A stretch of 46,100 nucleotides of DNA from a virus. The translations under genes were made by a program, and so were the position numbers. Under the pieces are notes generated by a model. The model ran no database searches, was not told where the DNA came from, and worked only from the letters and a program-made list of their open reading frames with translations. Shown in pieces: positions 36,001 through 44,884 of this stretch. The DNA lies in the IMG/VR virus record IMGVR_UViG_3300035698_023263, positions 1 through 46,100 of that record. The stretch is one strand, 5' to 3'. How positions within the stretch are numbered: position 1 is the first letter of the stretch; every line of letters begins with the position of its first letter.

Positions 36001-38209
36001 TTAGATTGAACCCAGTTGTGTCATTACCAAAGTGCAAACAGACCGTTAGGTCGGCGGTAGCCATAGTGGAAGAAGCAATGGCGTTGCCGTCTCCATGAAT
36101 TCCGTTTACTACCTTGATTATGGTTTGGCCAGAGTCACCAGGACAGATTGGAACATATATCACGCTCTTAATCATGAAGCGACCATAGTCAACATCCTGA
36201 TACAATGGATCGGCGAAGGTTACCGACGGCTGTACAGTTAATGTTTTGCCAACCTTTAATCCGGCCTCTTCTAGGCGTTCTTCTACTGTATAGGTGGTCT
36301 CTACGCTGCTACCCGTAACGGTGCGGTCAGTAATCTTAGCTTCCCAGTAGCCATCTACTGTGCCTAATGCCGATCTTAAGAAGTCACGGCGAGTACCGTC
36401 CGACACATAGTATCTGGTTTTGCGGGGAGTCAACAGAAGAGTCGGGCTTTGAGCGTCAGTAGAGTCTACATAAGAACTACGCCAAGCCGGACTGGCCAAA
36501 CCAGCTCCGTTAGCACCTAGCCCCAAAGCATCGTATTCTTCGGCACTGGCGTCACCGATAACGTTCTCTGTATAGTTGCCCACCGCCAAAGTTCCGGTAA
36601 CCTGATCGCCAGAAACAATAGAGAAGGACACACCATTAAGGGGGTCAGTCATGGACAAACCGAAGTTGCCATTGTGTTGGAAGGCTAAAAATCGTAAATT
36701 GAAGCCAGCCGCACGCAAAGAACTATTGGTAGCTTGAACTACGCTGTCCAAAGTGTATTCGCCGGGAGTGGCACCAGCATTGCCGGACACATCTATACCA
36801 GTTAGGGCGCCGATTGGATCTTGGGCCAAAGTGATTACATGGTCTTCTGGCCGACCCGTTGGGTACATTTGTAAATAAAGCTTATAATGAGTCGAGTCAA
36901 TCTGATTAGGATCGAACCCTATACCCAGAGCCATGGCGGACCGTGGGTCGGCAACCGTAATGCTGCCCATAAAGTCGGTACCTTGAAGCGCAGCTGGTAC
37001 TACGTTGGCTGGAGCAGCCACAACGATGTGCTGGATATTCGGATCGAACAATGGCCGATCAATTCTAGCAAAAGCGGTAGCGGTATTATATATGTTGTTA
37101 GCATTTATACGAATAAACCATTCGGCACTTGGCACAAACCGGAACGACTCTACGGTATACATAGCCGAAGCGTAGCCGTCCCCGTAAGCAATACGAATGG
37201 CATCGCCAACACGAACCTGGCTGAACTGAGCGTCTAGCTTCAAGATGTCGGCAGCAGCAGATGGCGCTAGGAACTTGACAATCATGTCGCCATTGACTAC
37301 ACTGTCAACAGGGGCCGTTCCAGGGAAGGTGCCTACGTATGTCTGCACGCTATGCGGCAGCACTACGGTTGAGCCATACCCATCAACTTCAACGGCTTCC
37401 GAGTCGGTTAGAACTTTGATGGCTTCAGAGCGTGCGTCAACCGGCACTCCAGCAGAATGCATGGTTGCCCGGTGTATACCCATTCTGGTTTGTTCGGCAG
37501 AGTCCAAAGACTCCAGGGACTTCTGAACCGTGTTGGCGGTTGTAGGGATTTCTGTAAATGGAACGGTGTCTACAAAGATAGCAGACGCATCGTGGGCGGC
37601 CGTGGTCTCATTCTGGTGACCGGTTAGAGCATCATTGATCTGGAGTAAAGCGTCGGCCGCCTGGGTAGCACTTCTTAAAACTCCATCCTTGTCTTTTATG
37701 CCGGCCCAGGTGTACAACGGATCACGCGAGTCGGTGGGCACCGCATTTAAATCAATATGGCTTACCACATGCCGAAGGGATGCTGCGGGACCTCCAGCGA
37801 TGTGAAGGTTAAATCTAGTTTGGTTGCTGGACGCCACATTTGATACGGCAGTAATTGACGACCTGTTGGTTTGAATTAAAGTAAATAACGAAGAGGTACT
37901 ATGATCCAATGTTAATTTGGACTCAAGAATGCCGGCGTTGATCCCAACATCTGCGTTATCGATAGGTAAGGTGACTAGTCCGACAGCAGCTAAAGCGGAA
38001 GCTTTAATGGTTCCGTCTGTGTTGTGCGAAACTCCCAAAAACTCTGTTATGTTGGATTTGGTTCCGGACGGAGTGATGCCCATCTCGCGTTGCATTTTAA
38101 AAATAGCATCACGAACTTGATTAAAGTTCGCGCCAGCAATTTCACTTATATTATCATCCACGCGAACAATAGTGGTATCATCATCCAGGGTATATGGGTA
38201 TAAAGACAT
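33077..38209 (-). CDS. Giant tail fibre/tailspike with beta-helix (1710 aa)
   Basis: The N-terminus (YPYTLDDDTTIVRVDDNISE, then NQVRDAIFKMQREMGI) is a phage fibre start, likely the virion-attachment part. A TANTVQKSLESLDSAEQ element near 240 resembles trimerisation motifs of fibres. Mixed beta domains fill residues 280-1090. Residues about 1100-1545 are a right-handed parallel beta-helix with repeated short N-x-I/F-x-x-N units such as VTIENNIFEG, VAVRNNTFLD, LRITDNSCYA and LVISDNTLVQ, as in polysaccharide-binding or -cleaving tailspikes. A jelly-roll-like C-terminal domain of about 150 residues ends the protein. Substrate residues could not be identified. It ends head-on to lipoprotein 2. Six DGY tripeptides occur in it. 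Confidence 0.88.
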   Translation of the reverse strand: MSLYPYTLDDDTTIVRVDDNISEIAGANFNQVRDAIFKMQREMGITPSGTKSNITEFLGVSHNTDGTIKASALAAVGLVTLPIDNADVGINAGILESKLTLDHSTSSLFTLIQTNRSSITAVSNVASSNQTRFNLHIAGGPAASLRHVVSHIDLNAVPTDSRDPLYTWAGIKDKDGVLRSATQAADALLQINDALTGHQNETTAAHDASAIFVDTVPFTEIPTTANTVQKSLESLDSAEQTRMGIHRATMHSAGVPVDARSEAIKVLTDSEAVEVDGYGSTVVLPHSVQTYVGTFPGTAPVDSVVNGDMIVKFLAPSAAADILKLDAQFSQVRVGDAIRIAYGDGYASAMYTVESFRFVPSAEWFIRINANNIYNTATAFARIDRPLFDPNIQHIVVAAPANVVPAALQGTDFMGSITVADPRSAMALGIGFDPNQIDSTHYKLYLQMYPTGRPEDHVITLAQDPIGALTGIDVSGNAGATPGEYTLDSVVQATNSSLRAAGFNLRFLAFQHNGNFGLSMTDPLNGVSFSIVSGDQVTGTLAVGNYTENVIGDASAEEYDALGLGANGAGLASPAWRSSYVDSTDAQSPTLLLTPRKTRYYVSDGTRRDFLRSALGTVDGYWEAKITDRTVTGSSVETTYTVEERLEEAGLKVGKTLTVQPSVTFADPLYQDVDYGRFMIKSVIYVPICPGDSGQTIIKVVNGIHGDGNAIASSTMATADLTVCLHFGNDTTGFNLNNMIDSAGNSTNYHRLHEIYVTGNAQTFSHERARMQADQAAAGDELGSTNWHISNVSPKLKGFLDSGSADLNKWVRFYVLSYDATSGEFTGYIGRRDPVTSDIYDTGPIITARKNVPAKFYDHSGNDYVELMFIETGVSASTIAAPAYVDIEIFPTLSLDDEFLLLATAEINWQPQTGQQIVERVIDRRPIGSVSEQEFTQSAKNFIKAVDSQVHANGVIRGLAFVEIDPDDVSLSTMKFDGGVALVNGTVATVNPGRVRIPEITNDGGLSTLDWAVCVNEESKFEIIPLTTTKEHFFAVTNPPGTPYYIPSVTALELLTVRKDLTLIAVVPVTIASVTIGTVVDARKFVENESMNIPLVVVDEDGETTGSFRSFEAAIWWMRNFSEVQNTLKVRGGVTITSEVDLSDFDNGLVIEGDGYHSTFDIASSNVCFRVNSNITIRGCRFEYNQLSSGSSNLVNAGDAGCIVVDLDSDSLGNVTIENNIFEGVQSGSYRWPMILFKTDDTLARNVAVRNNTFLDTTAPTQAAIVIYDVNTDELPHSVLDHWNIEKNVCDAEQGIYVVGDIAAPSGESKAPIAVRDMNISKNTCGKIGFFTSSDISEAQTALQTNLRITDNSCYAIYTSNIYGSTAVYNVGYGNVLIRGNSCAQIYAETWNFDKPRDGYTSMVISDNTLVQTSYTQPSLMGTSAIRIYANTSLVISDNIISAGQSHDSSTLLTYGAGINVTGPANIFGNTIAGFTTYGIWSSNEEGPPVSIQNNLLYRHDHDVLSFITVGGKLTASDGYSSVIGNTFDSVYIDEAETNDDVISSFGERNLILNNKNHRITVRIPVIDGNHTIDDRVVGTSLLTSYTDVSWDGPYRLEWHYLTADGTSVRFNWRIDMRPLIPVGAWVDTVSAIYNRVGVPSATNQVNLSVGDGFAAPTDVSQGWDDGPLTANVDFAPTPTDLPFVDFYSTIDSTSDFIGLVLYIEIIYIQ

Positions 38210-38232
38210 AATGCTTCTTTAACAGTGATTAA

Positions 38233-38634
38233 TTATTCAGTTTCTTTTCCAACAACTTTCTCTACTTCTGCGTCAACCCTTTTGGGACCGAATTTTTTGT
38301 AGTAAGCCATGATACGCGGATACAGGAATGCAGCAACTAGCCCAACCACAATTCCTAAAAATATCCTAGCCATTACCGTTTCATTAAATGGTTCTGGATA
38401 TGGGTACTGTTCGACAAGGCCACCTATAGCTCCACCTACGACTAATGGTGAGGCCGGAAGGATTTTCTCCCGCCATGCCCACATCCACCACGGCTCCCAT
38501 TTATCTGGGAAAATATAAGCAATCTTGCTAGCGAGCAACTCAACAATTGACCTTAGTAATTTTACAATAAGAAAAATAATTACACATAAAACTAAAACTG
38601 GTAATGTAAGCAAACCTGCTAGGGCCTGGTCCAT
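38233..38634 (-). CDS. Small membrane protein, holin-like candidate
   Basis: The 133-residue protein has hydrophobic segments at about residues 5-24, 59-74 and 89-106, an aromatic cluster (WEPWWMWAW) at 46-54, and a charged, Lys/Glu-rich C-terminus of about 25 residues. A VVGGAIGGLV and FLGIVVGLVAAFLY pair of Gly-rich helices resembles small phage holins or other pore-type proteins. The ATG at 38634 is preferred over a GTG at 38646, because GGAGG lies 5 bases before the ATG. It sits between two fibre genes, an odd place for a lysis gene, and no endolysin is visible nearby. A structural or envelope role is possible instead. Confidence 0.72.
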   Translation of the reverse strand: MDQALAGLLTLPVLVLCVIIFLIVKLLRSIVELLASKIAYIFPDKWEPWWMWAWREKILPASPLVVGGAIGGLVEQYPYPEPFNETVMARIFLGIVVGLVAAFLYPRIMAYYKKFGPKRVDAEVEKVVGKETE

Positions 38635-38671
38635 AACTACCTCCACGGTTCAGTAGAATACTGAATTATGC

Positions 38672-41600
38672 TTAAATGTCTTCACGCACAATTGACGTTT
38701 CCCAATCGAACGTAGTAGAAGAGGTTGGTGCTGGTGGGGTTGTATAATTCGGCTCGGTCCTTTCAAATATCCAACCCGCCGGGACCACATTCACGAAGTC
38801 TTGCAGGTCGGCGCTGGTTTCGTTTCGGGTGAACAGGTTATTTTTAAAAATACCCTTAAAGGACGCATTGGTGACGGTTGTGGGCATATAGATACCATGG
38901 GCTCCGGCAGGTATTTCACCAACTCGATGGTAAATATTGTCGGTTATAATGTAAGAAACAACCTGGCCCGCAACATCATTCCTGACATAAATCTCCATCC
39001 ATCCCAACTCGCCCGCAGACCAAGTGGCACTATCATTAATAAACACCAAAGTATTTCCTGATATATTCGCCCTCTCCGTCGCTACATAAAGGTTTACACA
39101 TTTATGATTAGATGTATCGGAGATCACTCTGGTCCTCATGTAAATAGTATTGTCCTTTATAGAGGAATGGGACGGCCATTTTTGCGTCTCGGAGAATGTG
39201 GCGTATTGCGAAACGGTCCATACTGCACATGCAGCTGTTCCCTTGGTACCATCGGCATCAGCAACATCTGCATATATGGTATTGCCTTCCACTGTGGCGC
39301 TCCATCCCGGAACGAATATCTGACACGGTCCACCCAATATATTTCCCTCAAACTCACCGGTTACTAAAGCAGCAGGGAAACCTCTCCAACTAGTAAGTGC
39401 TGTATGGGTTGTACGCTTTTTGTGACCGATATTATTATCACGCACAACGATGGTTGGCGGCATGATTACATCGTCCGTTCCACTAACATCAGTCTCTGTT
39501 GCCGCTACGCTTTCTGTAAATACACCAAATACATTCGGCGAATACCAACCGGGGTCCCTCGAATAATCCTGAATGACATTGTTCTCCACAATAATTTGAT
39601 GAGTCATCTCATATAGCTCGTTACTATCCTTATCATACTGAGAGCCGTCAGCTCTAATTAACAGTGGCTGCGTGCCGCGGAATGTTGAGTTAGAAACAGT
39701 GGTCTGGTATTTAGATACAATATAGAAAGATGGTAAACCATAACCTAAGGTTGTGACGGTATCATAGTCCTGATCCGGCCCCTCAGAGATACAACCATCA
39801 ATACGAATTTTCCTAGCTGACACCTCAGTAAATGCAGCTATTTTGCTGCTGGCATCCGGGTCAATTAACGTAGTTACAATTGGAGTATATTTACCACTTA
39901 AAATATCTGCGCCCAAAATCTGACAGTTCTCTATATCTAAATCTCCCTTATCATCAAGGTTAATCCAAATGTACCGTTGTTTATAATCAGCAATACTGTT
40001 GTCATCGAACAAGGTGTCTATTCTGGTGGTACCAGAGGTTGGGGTCTGTTCCCACGGAGCAAACCTACAGTCATGAAGTGATAGCCTAAAATTGTATGAA
40101 GTGGTCGTGGCTTCTTCAGCCGCATGTAAAGCGTAACCCCATCCTGCCCACTGACAGCTAGAGAAACGAACATGTGTCCCGTCCGTATTGACATAAACAG
40201 CCAGCTCGTCCGTCGGCCAGGTGCCCTTTGCGTTTAGCCTAAACCTACATGAAACGAATTCTGTCATAGCATTCGTTCCACTGTTGTTCGCAGTAGCACG
40301 ACCAGTTAAGTCATCAACGACAACAGGCATTATAAATTCTACATTTTTAATTAGCCCCAATTTAGAAATAGAGTTGGTGGTGGTGGTAATAGAGTTTTGT
40401 CTGGCCGCAGATGAATTATCAATAAATGTGACATTTTCTATTCGTGGGCCCAACCTTGTAGTATTTCTCCCAAATAAATCTGTAATCGTACTTCCCAAGG
40501 TTACGACAATTTGAGCGGTAGGACTATATGGCATTGGTGGTGGACCAAAGAGATTGACGTGTCCATATCCAGTTACTGTGGTGGTCATGTAATAGGTGCC
40601 GGGCCCTAACCGAACACTACTTTCAAGCTTGCTATTACCTATTAAAGACAACCTATCTAAAACAATATCCAAAGCGTCCTGGCCGGTAACATCACCCACC
40701 GAAAGCGATCCGTCACCAATTGTAATCTCAAAGTTTCCAACGTTCGCAAGGCCCCAACTATTGCCTAACGAATTGAAACCACGAACAGTATTCGTGCCGC
40801 TATTGGTATTAATAAACCGTGAATTCTCTGTAACGGAAGCGCTGGAACCTAATCCACCTGAGTTATTGATAATAGTAAACTTGACATCGGCGTCGGTTAC
40901 AGCGTCTGTTTTTACGTTGATACATCCGGTCGCACCGAACGTTCCATCATTCACACCGTATAACCAGTTGCCCGAAATGTTCGCCGTACACCTTGTGGTG
41001 TTGATTGCGTAATTGTTCGCAGCAGTACCGTTAGTTCCAAAATACCTAATACGGCAATCCTTTACCGTCAAATGATCTGGAGCGCCACCATTCGAACTGA
41101 AAATGACGCCGCAAGAGAACCCATCAAATAAACAGCTGTCGATATCCACAATGGTCGGATCGGTCGTAGAGACCAAAGCGTTCGACCCAACGGCAACCAA
41201 GTCGGCAGTGGCGGCAGCCGCAGCAATACTTCCGAAGCAAGTAACATTGTCAAGCTTTAATACCGCACCATCATCAACGCTGATCATGGGTACGCCTTGC
41301 AAATGATAAAGCGCCTCATTGTGTAGGTTGCTTATCAGGGTCAAGTTCCATAGCTTGGTTTCCTGAGCGCTGTACAGGGCCTCCTGTGCCGACACACTCT
41401 CGTAACCTAATGACGTGCGCTTCTCTTGGTCTGCCGTCAGTATCCTGAACATAGGAAGGTTCAATGTGCGGCTATTGATAATCACGCCGCCTGGTTCTCC
41501 CCAAATGGCAATACCTGATGGAACCGACACTGTAGTCGAAATGGTGTATCCCCCAGTGGTAGCGCCCGGGTCCCCTGCCAATAACAGCACCACTCCGCCG

Positions 41601-41980
41601 TCTTGCAAATGGGTATCGGCAAACGCAGCTGTAAAGGCGTCGTTTAAATTAGTAATACCGGTATCACCGACATTGTAATCACCCGTGGCGTATCCATACG
41701 TGGATCCGGCGCCAATTGTAACAAATGCACCGCCAGCACCGCCAGCGCCACCACCAATAAACGTTTCTATTAACTCTAATGTTGTTTGAACGTCATCGGC
41801 TTCTAGTGGACCGCTCAATGGCGGGTTCATATTAATCTGGTCAGCACAATGCTTATCATTCTGCCCGGACGTATGAGCGTTAAAGTCACGCTTATGAACG
41901 GCTAAAAATCCACCATCTGGCTGCCTAGCATTACGGCTATTTAGTGGTGTTCTGGCTGGTACGCATCTTCTGATTGCCAT
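38672..41980 (-). CDS. Tailspike-like beta-helix protein (1102 aa)
   Basis: A short N-terminal part contains an LEADDVQTTLELIETFIGG segment, like the trimerising segment at the base of phage fibres, then a Gly/Ala-rich hinge. From about residue 150 to 1070 the protein is a right-handed beta-helix: PSGIAIWGEPGGVIINS, then many coil units such as LKLDNVTCFG, LTVKDCRIRY, IVENNVIQDY and ISGNTLVFIN. Such proteins bind or cleave surface polysaccharides; acidic clusters that could be catalytic were not assigned. It is the second beta-helix fibre of the window, but it shares little direct sequence with the 1710-residue one. The ATG has AAAGGA 7 bases upstream. Confidence 0.86.
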   Translation of the reverse strand: MAIRRCVPARTPLNSRNARQPDGGFLAVHKRDFNAHTSGQNDKHCADQINMNPPLSGPLEADDVQTTLELIETFIGGGAGGAGGAFVTIGAGSTYGYATGDYNVGDTGITNLNDAFTAAFADTHLQDGGVVLLLAGDPGATTGGYTISTTVSVPSGIAIWGEPGGVIINSRTLNLPMFRILTADQEKRTSLGYESVSAQEALYSAQETKLWNLTLISNLHNEALYHLQGVPMISVDDGAVLKLDNVTCFGSIAAAAATADLVAVGSNALVSTTDPTIVDIDSCLFDGFSCGVIFSSNGGAPDHLTVKDCRIRYFGTNGTAANNYAINTTRCTANISGNWLYGVNDGTFGATGCINVKTDAVTDADVKFTIINNSGGLGSSASVTENSRFINTNSGTNTVRGFNSLGNSWGLANVGNFEITIGDGSLSVGDVTGQDALDIVLDRLSLIGNSKLESSVRLGPGTYYMTTTVTGYGHVNLFGPPPMPYSPTAQIVVTLGSTITDLFGRNTTRLGPRIENVTFIDNSSAARQNSITTTTNSISKLGLIKNVEFIMPVVVDDLTGRATANNSGTNAMTEFVSCRFRLNAKGTWPTDELAVYVNTDGTHVRFSSCQWAGWGYALHAAEEATTTSYNFRLSLHDCRFAPWEQTPTSGTTRIDTLFDDNSIADYKQRYIWINLDDKGDLDIENCQILGADILSGKYTPIVTTLIDPDASSKIAAFTEVSARKIRIDGCISEGPDQDYDTVTTLGYGLPSFYIVSKYQTTVSNSTFRGTQPLLIRADGSQYDKDSNELYEMTHQIIVENNVIQDYSRDPGWYSPNVFGVFTESVAATETDVSGTDDVIMPPTIVVRDNNIGHKKRTTHTALTSWRGFPAALVTGEFEGNILGGPCQIFVPGWSATVEGNTIYADVADADGTKGTAACAVWTVSQYATFSETQKWPSHSSIKDNTIYMRTRVISDTSNHKCVNLYVATERANISGNTLVFINDSATWSAGELGWMEIYVRNDVAGQVVSYIITDNIYHRVGEIPAGAHGIYMPTTVTNASFKGIFKNNLFTRNETSADLQDFVNVVPAGWIFERTEPNYTTPPAPTSSTTFDWETSIVREDI

Positions 41981-42016
41981 AATTCATTCCTTTAAAACAT
42001 ATTAAAATAACGCCAG

Positions 42017-44884
42017 TTACAAGACTATTTCGTGCGTATGGCCCAGGCCGCTATCCTGCACAACCCCATTAATAATGGCATGATTGTGGTTTTCTGACAC
42101 AGAAGTTGTCTGATTTATCTGTGATAATACTAAAATGTTTTCATTTACTACGATGTCATGGGTATGCGGTATTGGTACATTGTTCGGGCCGCGCAATAGG
42201 CCAACAGTGGTGGTGACCGTCTGTGGCAATAAAGCCGTGTTCCGAATGGCCCGCCATTGATAAATCGGACTCGTCTTGCGCACCCTCTGTACTGAGAAAT
42301 GCTGATTTCCTATTTGATTGAATAACAGCTTGTTTCTGGTAACGTCCAGAACCTCATATCTATATTCTTCAGTTCCGTCTGGATTAAATCTAATTAAAAC
42401 ATCCCTATCTCTAATTGTAGGAATTGGGAGGGTCCAACACTGGAATACGGCATGGTTTTCCAGGCCGGCCTCTTCCATCTTCAGGTCTTCGGCTGCTGGG
42501 GTGAACCTGACCATAATGCGACCATCAGATCGTCTGGGCCAGAAGTATTGTTCGTACCCGGTGATAAAGCCTGTGCCGTAGCAGTTATGCGTAACGACTC
42601 CTTGAACAACATATGTATTTCTCTCTTCCACCTCTAAGTTATAGACCTTTCCTACAAATTTTTTGCGCTCAACCTTTCTGATTTTTGATAGTTTTTGATC
42701 GTTAAATTTCCAACGATTTTTACGGTTTGATCTTACAAAATCTGTTTCGGCCCAATTTGTAAAATATACTTTCTTTCTTTCGTTCCCGGCCGGAGTAGGG
42801 ATGGTATTTATAAATTGTCTGATAAGAGGTAGCTCACCGAGACGGTGCAATATTTCAGATATTTGCAACGATAATATCTCTGATGTTTGACCGATTTCGT
42901 TACAAGATTTATCTCCATCACCGTCGTAAATACCCCGCAATAAAGCTTGCATCTTTTTACTAGGAAGATACATTAACTCTTCTGGTATATGTTTATTTTC
43001 ACACCCTCGGCCCAGCCACTGTGAAAACCACTTACATAACGTTGTGCCATTTACATTAATATTTATACCATTACCATTATCACTACACTGCCGCACTTTG
43101 CTATTGTATCCATACTTTGCAAATAATGATGTTACTCTATTCGCAAAATCTTGTTCTTTTTTATGTAAAGCAAAGTTTATACACCTCCGGCCAGTCGATC
43201 CTTCTGCTAAATACAAGCCCACCATCCATAAAAATTCTTCGTCAACAACAAACTTATCTTTGCCATTTCTGTTAGAGCTGTGCTCTACAAATGACGGAAT
43301 AACAATCTCTGATACATCTCTGATTTGCTCTGGCCATTTTGCAACCAACCAATCTTTATCGGTTATTGTGTCGGCGGCATCCCATTTTAATACATGTCCG
43401 ACGTTTTCTAGTCTAAAATTATTGACCGCCTTAGTGGCCTTTTCCTGTGTGTCAAACGTGCCTATGGCTTTCCGGACTTTATTCAAACTAACTCTAGCGT
43501 GCCATCTGCCACTTGGTAGCTGCCTAACATCAATATTATGTGCAAAGCCATCCCCACGTTTGATAAAATTGTCGCACTTTGGTCCACACCCAATTTCTAC
43601 ATCATGGTCTCCTCTCATTACCAAATGCGGATGCTCAGGAGTAGACCATATAGTATCCGTAGATACAGATGGAGTTATTCCCACCAATTCCCCATCAAAA
43701 TCATTCTCAAAAGTCGTCAAGACCCTCTGGAACGACCCATCATCAGCAAGCACATAATCCCCAACCTTAATTTCTCTAATGGGACGATAACCGCTTGACG
43801 TCCTAACTAAAGTGTCTCCCGTGAAACATTGATGGCACCTGTGGTCCGGGTACTCCTGATTTGGCTCATAGCACGAACACGTAATGCCCTTCCACAACCT
43901 CCGCATTAGCATTACCTCATCGCCAGTTCCCATCTGCTCCAATAAAAACTCCTGACGCCTCTTAGCCTGGTCACTTATAGAGATATTCCTAATCTGACGA
44001 TTTACTCCCAAGTATCCGTCGGCACAAAAGTGCTCGCCGCCAATATAGGTGTCTTGACACATCCCATTGAAAAACAACTTGGGATCGGTGCGGTGCCAAC
44101 CAGAAAAATCATAAGGTGGGAAATCAATATTGTCTTCGTCTTGATTTCCTAAATCTGTTGTTAGGACGCCCTCTTTGTTGGCTATCCGATACCCATCTGA
44201 AACCGTGTAGATGTTGTGGTCATAATTGAAAGTGTTTTGTTCCTGGATGATGTTTAGGTTCTGCTCTTCTAGGCCGTACCAGAACCTTACCACCGGGCTC
44301 AAATACTCGTACCCATCGTACCCATCTGTAGTGTGCTCCCTGGCTTCCGTATTCAAAAAGCCACGCTCGCCAGTAAACAAAAGGTTGTTTGGTATATCTT
44401 TGGATATATACCGGATCAGCTCATATCCTACTTTAATCACGCCCATGGCTGGGAAGATATCTGCATCCGTTATTGGAATGGTGGTATCCTCATCTGTGAT
44501 GTCACTGGCCAATAGCGTCTCAGGATAGACGTGTAAATAGCCGTCGGTCTGAGCTGGGTCCGTCGGCAACAGTTCAATGTTGTACCATGAAGGGTCATAC
44601 TGGGTGGCCCTGATAACGAAATAATAAGTATCGCCTGGGATGAAGTCAATAACATTCGCCAATAAAGTATCGTTGTTGGTCGAAATGAACTTGGGCCCCT
44701 CGGCTATGGCATTGCCCTGAGTGGAGGAATAATAAATGTTATATGCCATGCTCATGGACGCAGGCTCAGCATAAGCCTGGTGCCAGACCATACTGATAGT
44801 ATACCCGTCACCGACGGCATTAATTACCTTAATTCCATTCTGACTCCATGGAAAATAAAAAGGTACACTAGGATTGCATGCCAT
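42017..44884 (-). CDS. Virion-type protein interrupted by an intein
   Basis: The host protein (540 residues after splicing) has an N-terminal beta domain (SQNGIKVINAVGDGYTISMV, YNIYYSSTQGNA), a middle beta region and a zinc-finger-like segment. The segment runs C336-x-C338, then C350, and the last ligand is the first cysteine after the intein (C768), as in CHQ/CYGTGF. Its C-terminal half after splicing has VRFTPAAEDLKMEEAGLENH and a beta-rich end with SENHNHAIINGVVQDSG. The ATG at 44884 has GGAG 5 bases upstream; a TTG at 44899 is less likely. The gene starts inside the metallopeptidase-like gene by 17 bases. Zinc segments of this CYGTG type occur in phage structural proteins. The exact virion role is unknown. 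Confidence 0.87.
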   Translation of the reverse strand: MACNPSVPFYFPWSQNGIKVINAVGDGYTISMVWHQAYAEPASMSMAYNIYYSSTQGNAIAEGPKFISTNNDTLLANVIDFIPGDTYYFVIRATQYDPSWYNIELLPTDPAQTDGYLHVYPETLLASDITDEDTTIPITDADIFPAMGVIKVGYELIRYISKDIPNNLLFTGERGFLNTEAREHTTDGYDGYEYLSPVVRFWYGLEEQNLNIIQEQNTFNYDHNIYTVSDGYRIANKEGVLTTDLGNQDEDNIDFPPYDFSGWHRTDPKLFFNGMCQDTYIGGEHFCADGYLGVNRQIRNISISDQAKRRQEFLLEQMGTGDEVMLMRRLWKGITCSCYEPNQEYPDHRCHQCFTGDTLVRTSSGYRPIREIKVGDYVLADDGSFQRVLTTFENDFDGELVGITPSVSTDTIWSTPEHPHLVMRGDHDVEIGCGPKCDNFIKRGDGFAHNIDVRQLPSGRWHARVSLNKVRKAIGTFDTQEKATKAVNNFRLENVGHVLKWDAADTITDKDWLVAKWPEQIRDVSEIVIPSFVEHSSNRNGKDKFVVDEEFLWMVGLYLAEGSTGRRCINFALHKKEQDFANRVTSLFAKYGYNSKVRQCSDNGNGININVNGTTLCKWFSQWLGRGCENKHIPEELMYLPSKKMQALLRGIYDGDGDKSCNEIGQTSEILSLQISEILHRLGELPLIRQFINTIPTPAGNERKKVYFTNWAETDFVRSNRKNRWKFNDQKLSKIRKVERKKFVGKVYNLEVEERNTYVVQGVVTHNCYGTGFITGYEQYFWPRRSDGRIMVRFTPAAEDLKMEEAGLENHAVFQCWTLPIPTIRDRDVLIRFNPDGTEEYRYEVLDVTRNKLLFNQIGNQHFSVQRVRKTSPIYQWRAIRNTALLPQTVTTTVGLLRGPNNVPIPHTHDIVVNENILVLSQINQTTSVSENHNHAIINGVVQDSGLGHTHEIVL
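42584..43828 (-). mobile_element. Intein (415 aa) with LAGLIDADG domain and AP2-like insert
   Basis: All splice elements are intact: Cys1 in CFTGDTLVRTSSG (block A), T63-P-E-H66 (block B), a block F ending in VVTHN415, and Cys as the first extein residue. The homing endonuclease is a two-motif LAGLIDADG type: WMVGLYLAEG (about 201-210) and LLRGIYDGDG (about 296-305), each with an acidic catalytic residue. Between block B and the endonuclease lies a region of about 45 residues (102-145), with LPSGRWHARVSL and IGTFDTQEKATKAV, which fits an AP2-like DNA-binding domain. A CGPKC motif (81-85) precedes it. The endonuclease would cut intein-free alleles and spread by recombination. Confidence 0.93.

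Noticed and set aside
43044-43757. Plus-strand open frame of 237 codons
   Set aside because: It lies antisense to the intein, whose splice and endonuclease motifs are intact; its product is Ser/Leu/Pro-rich without domain pattern.
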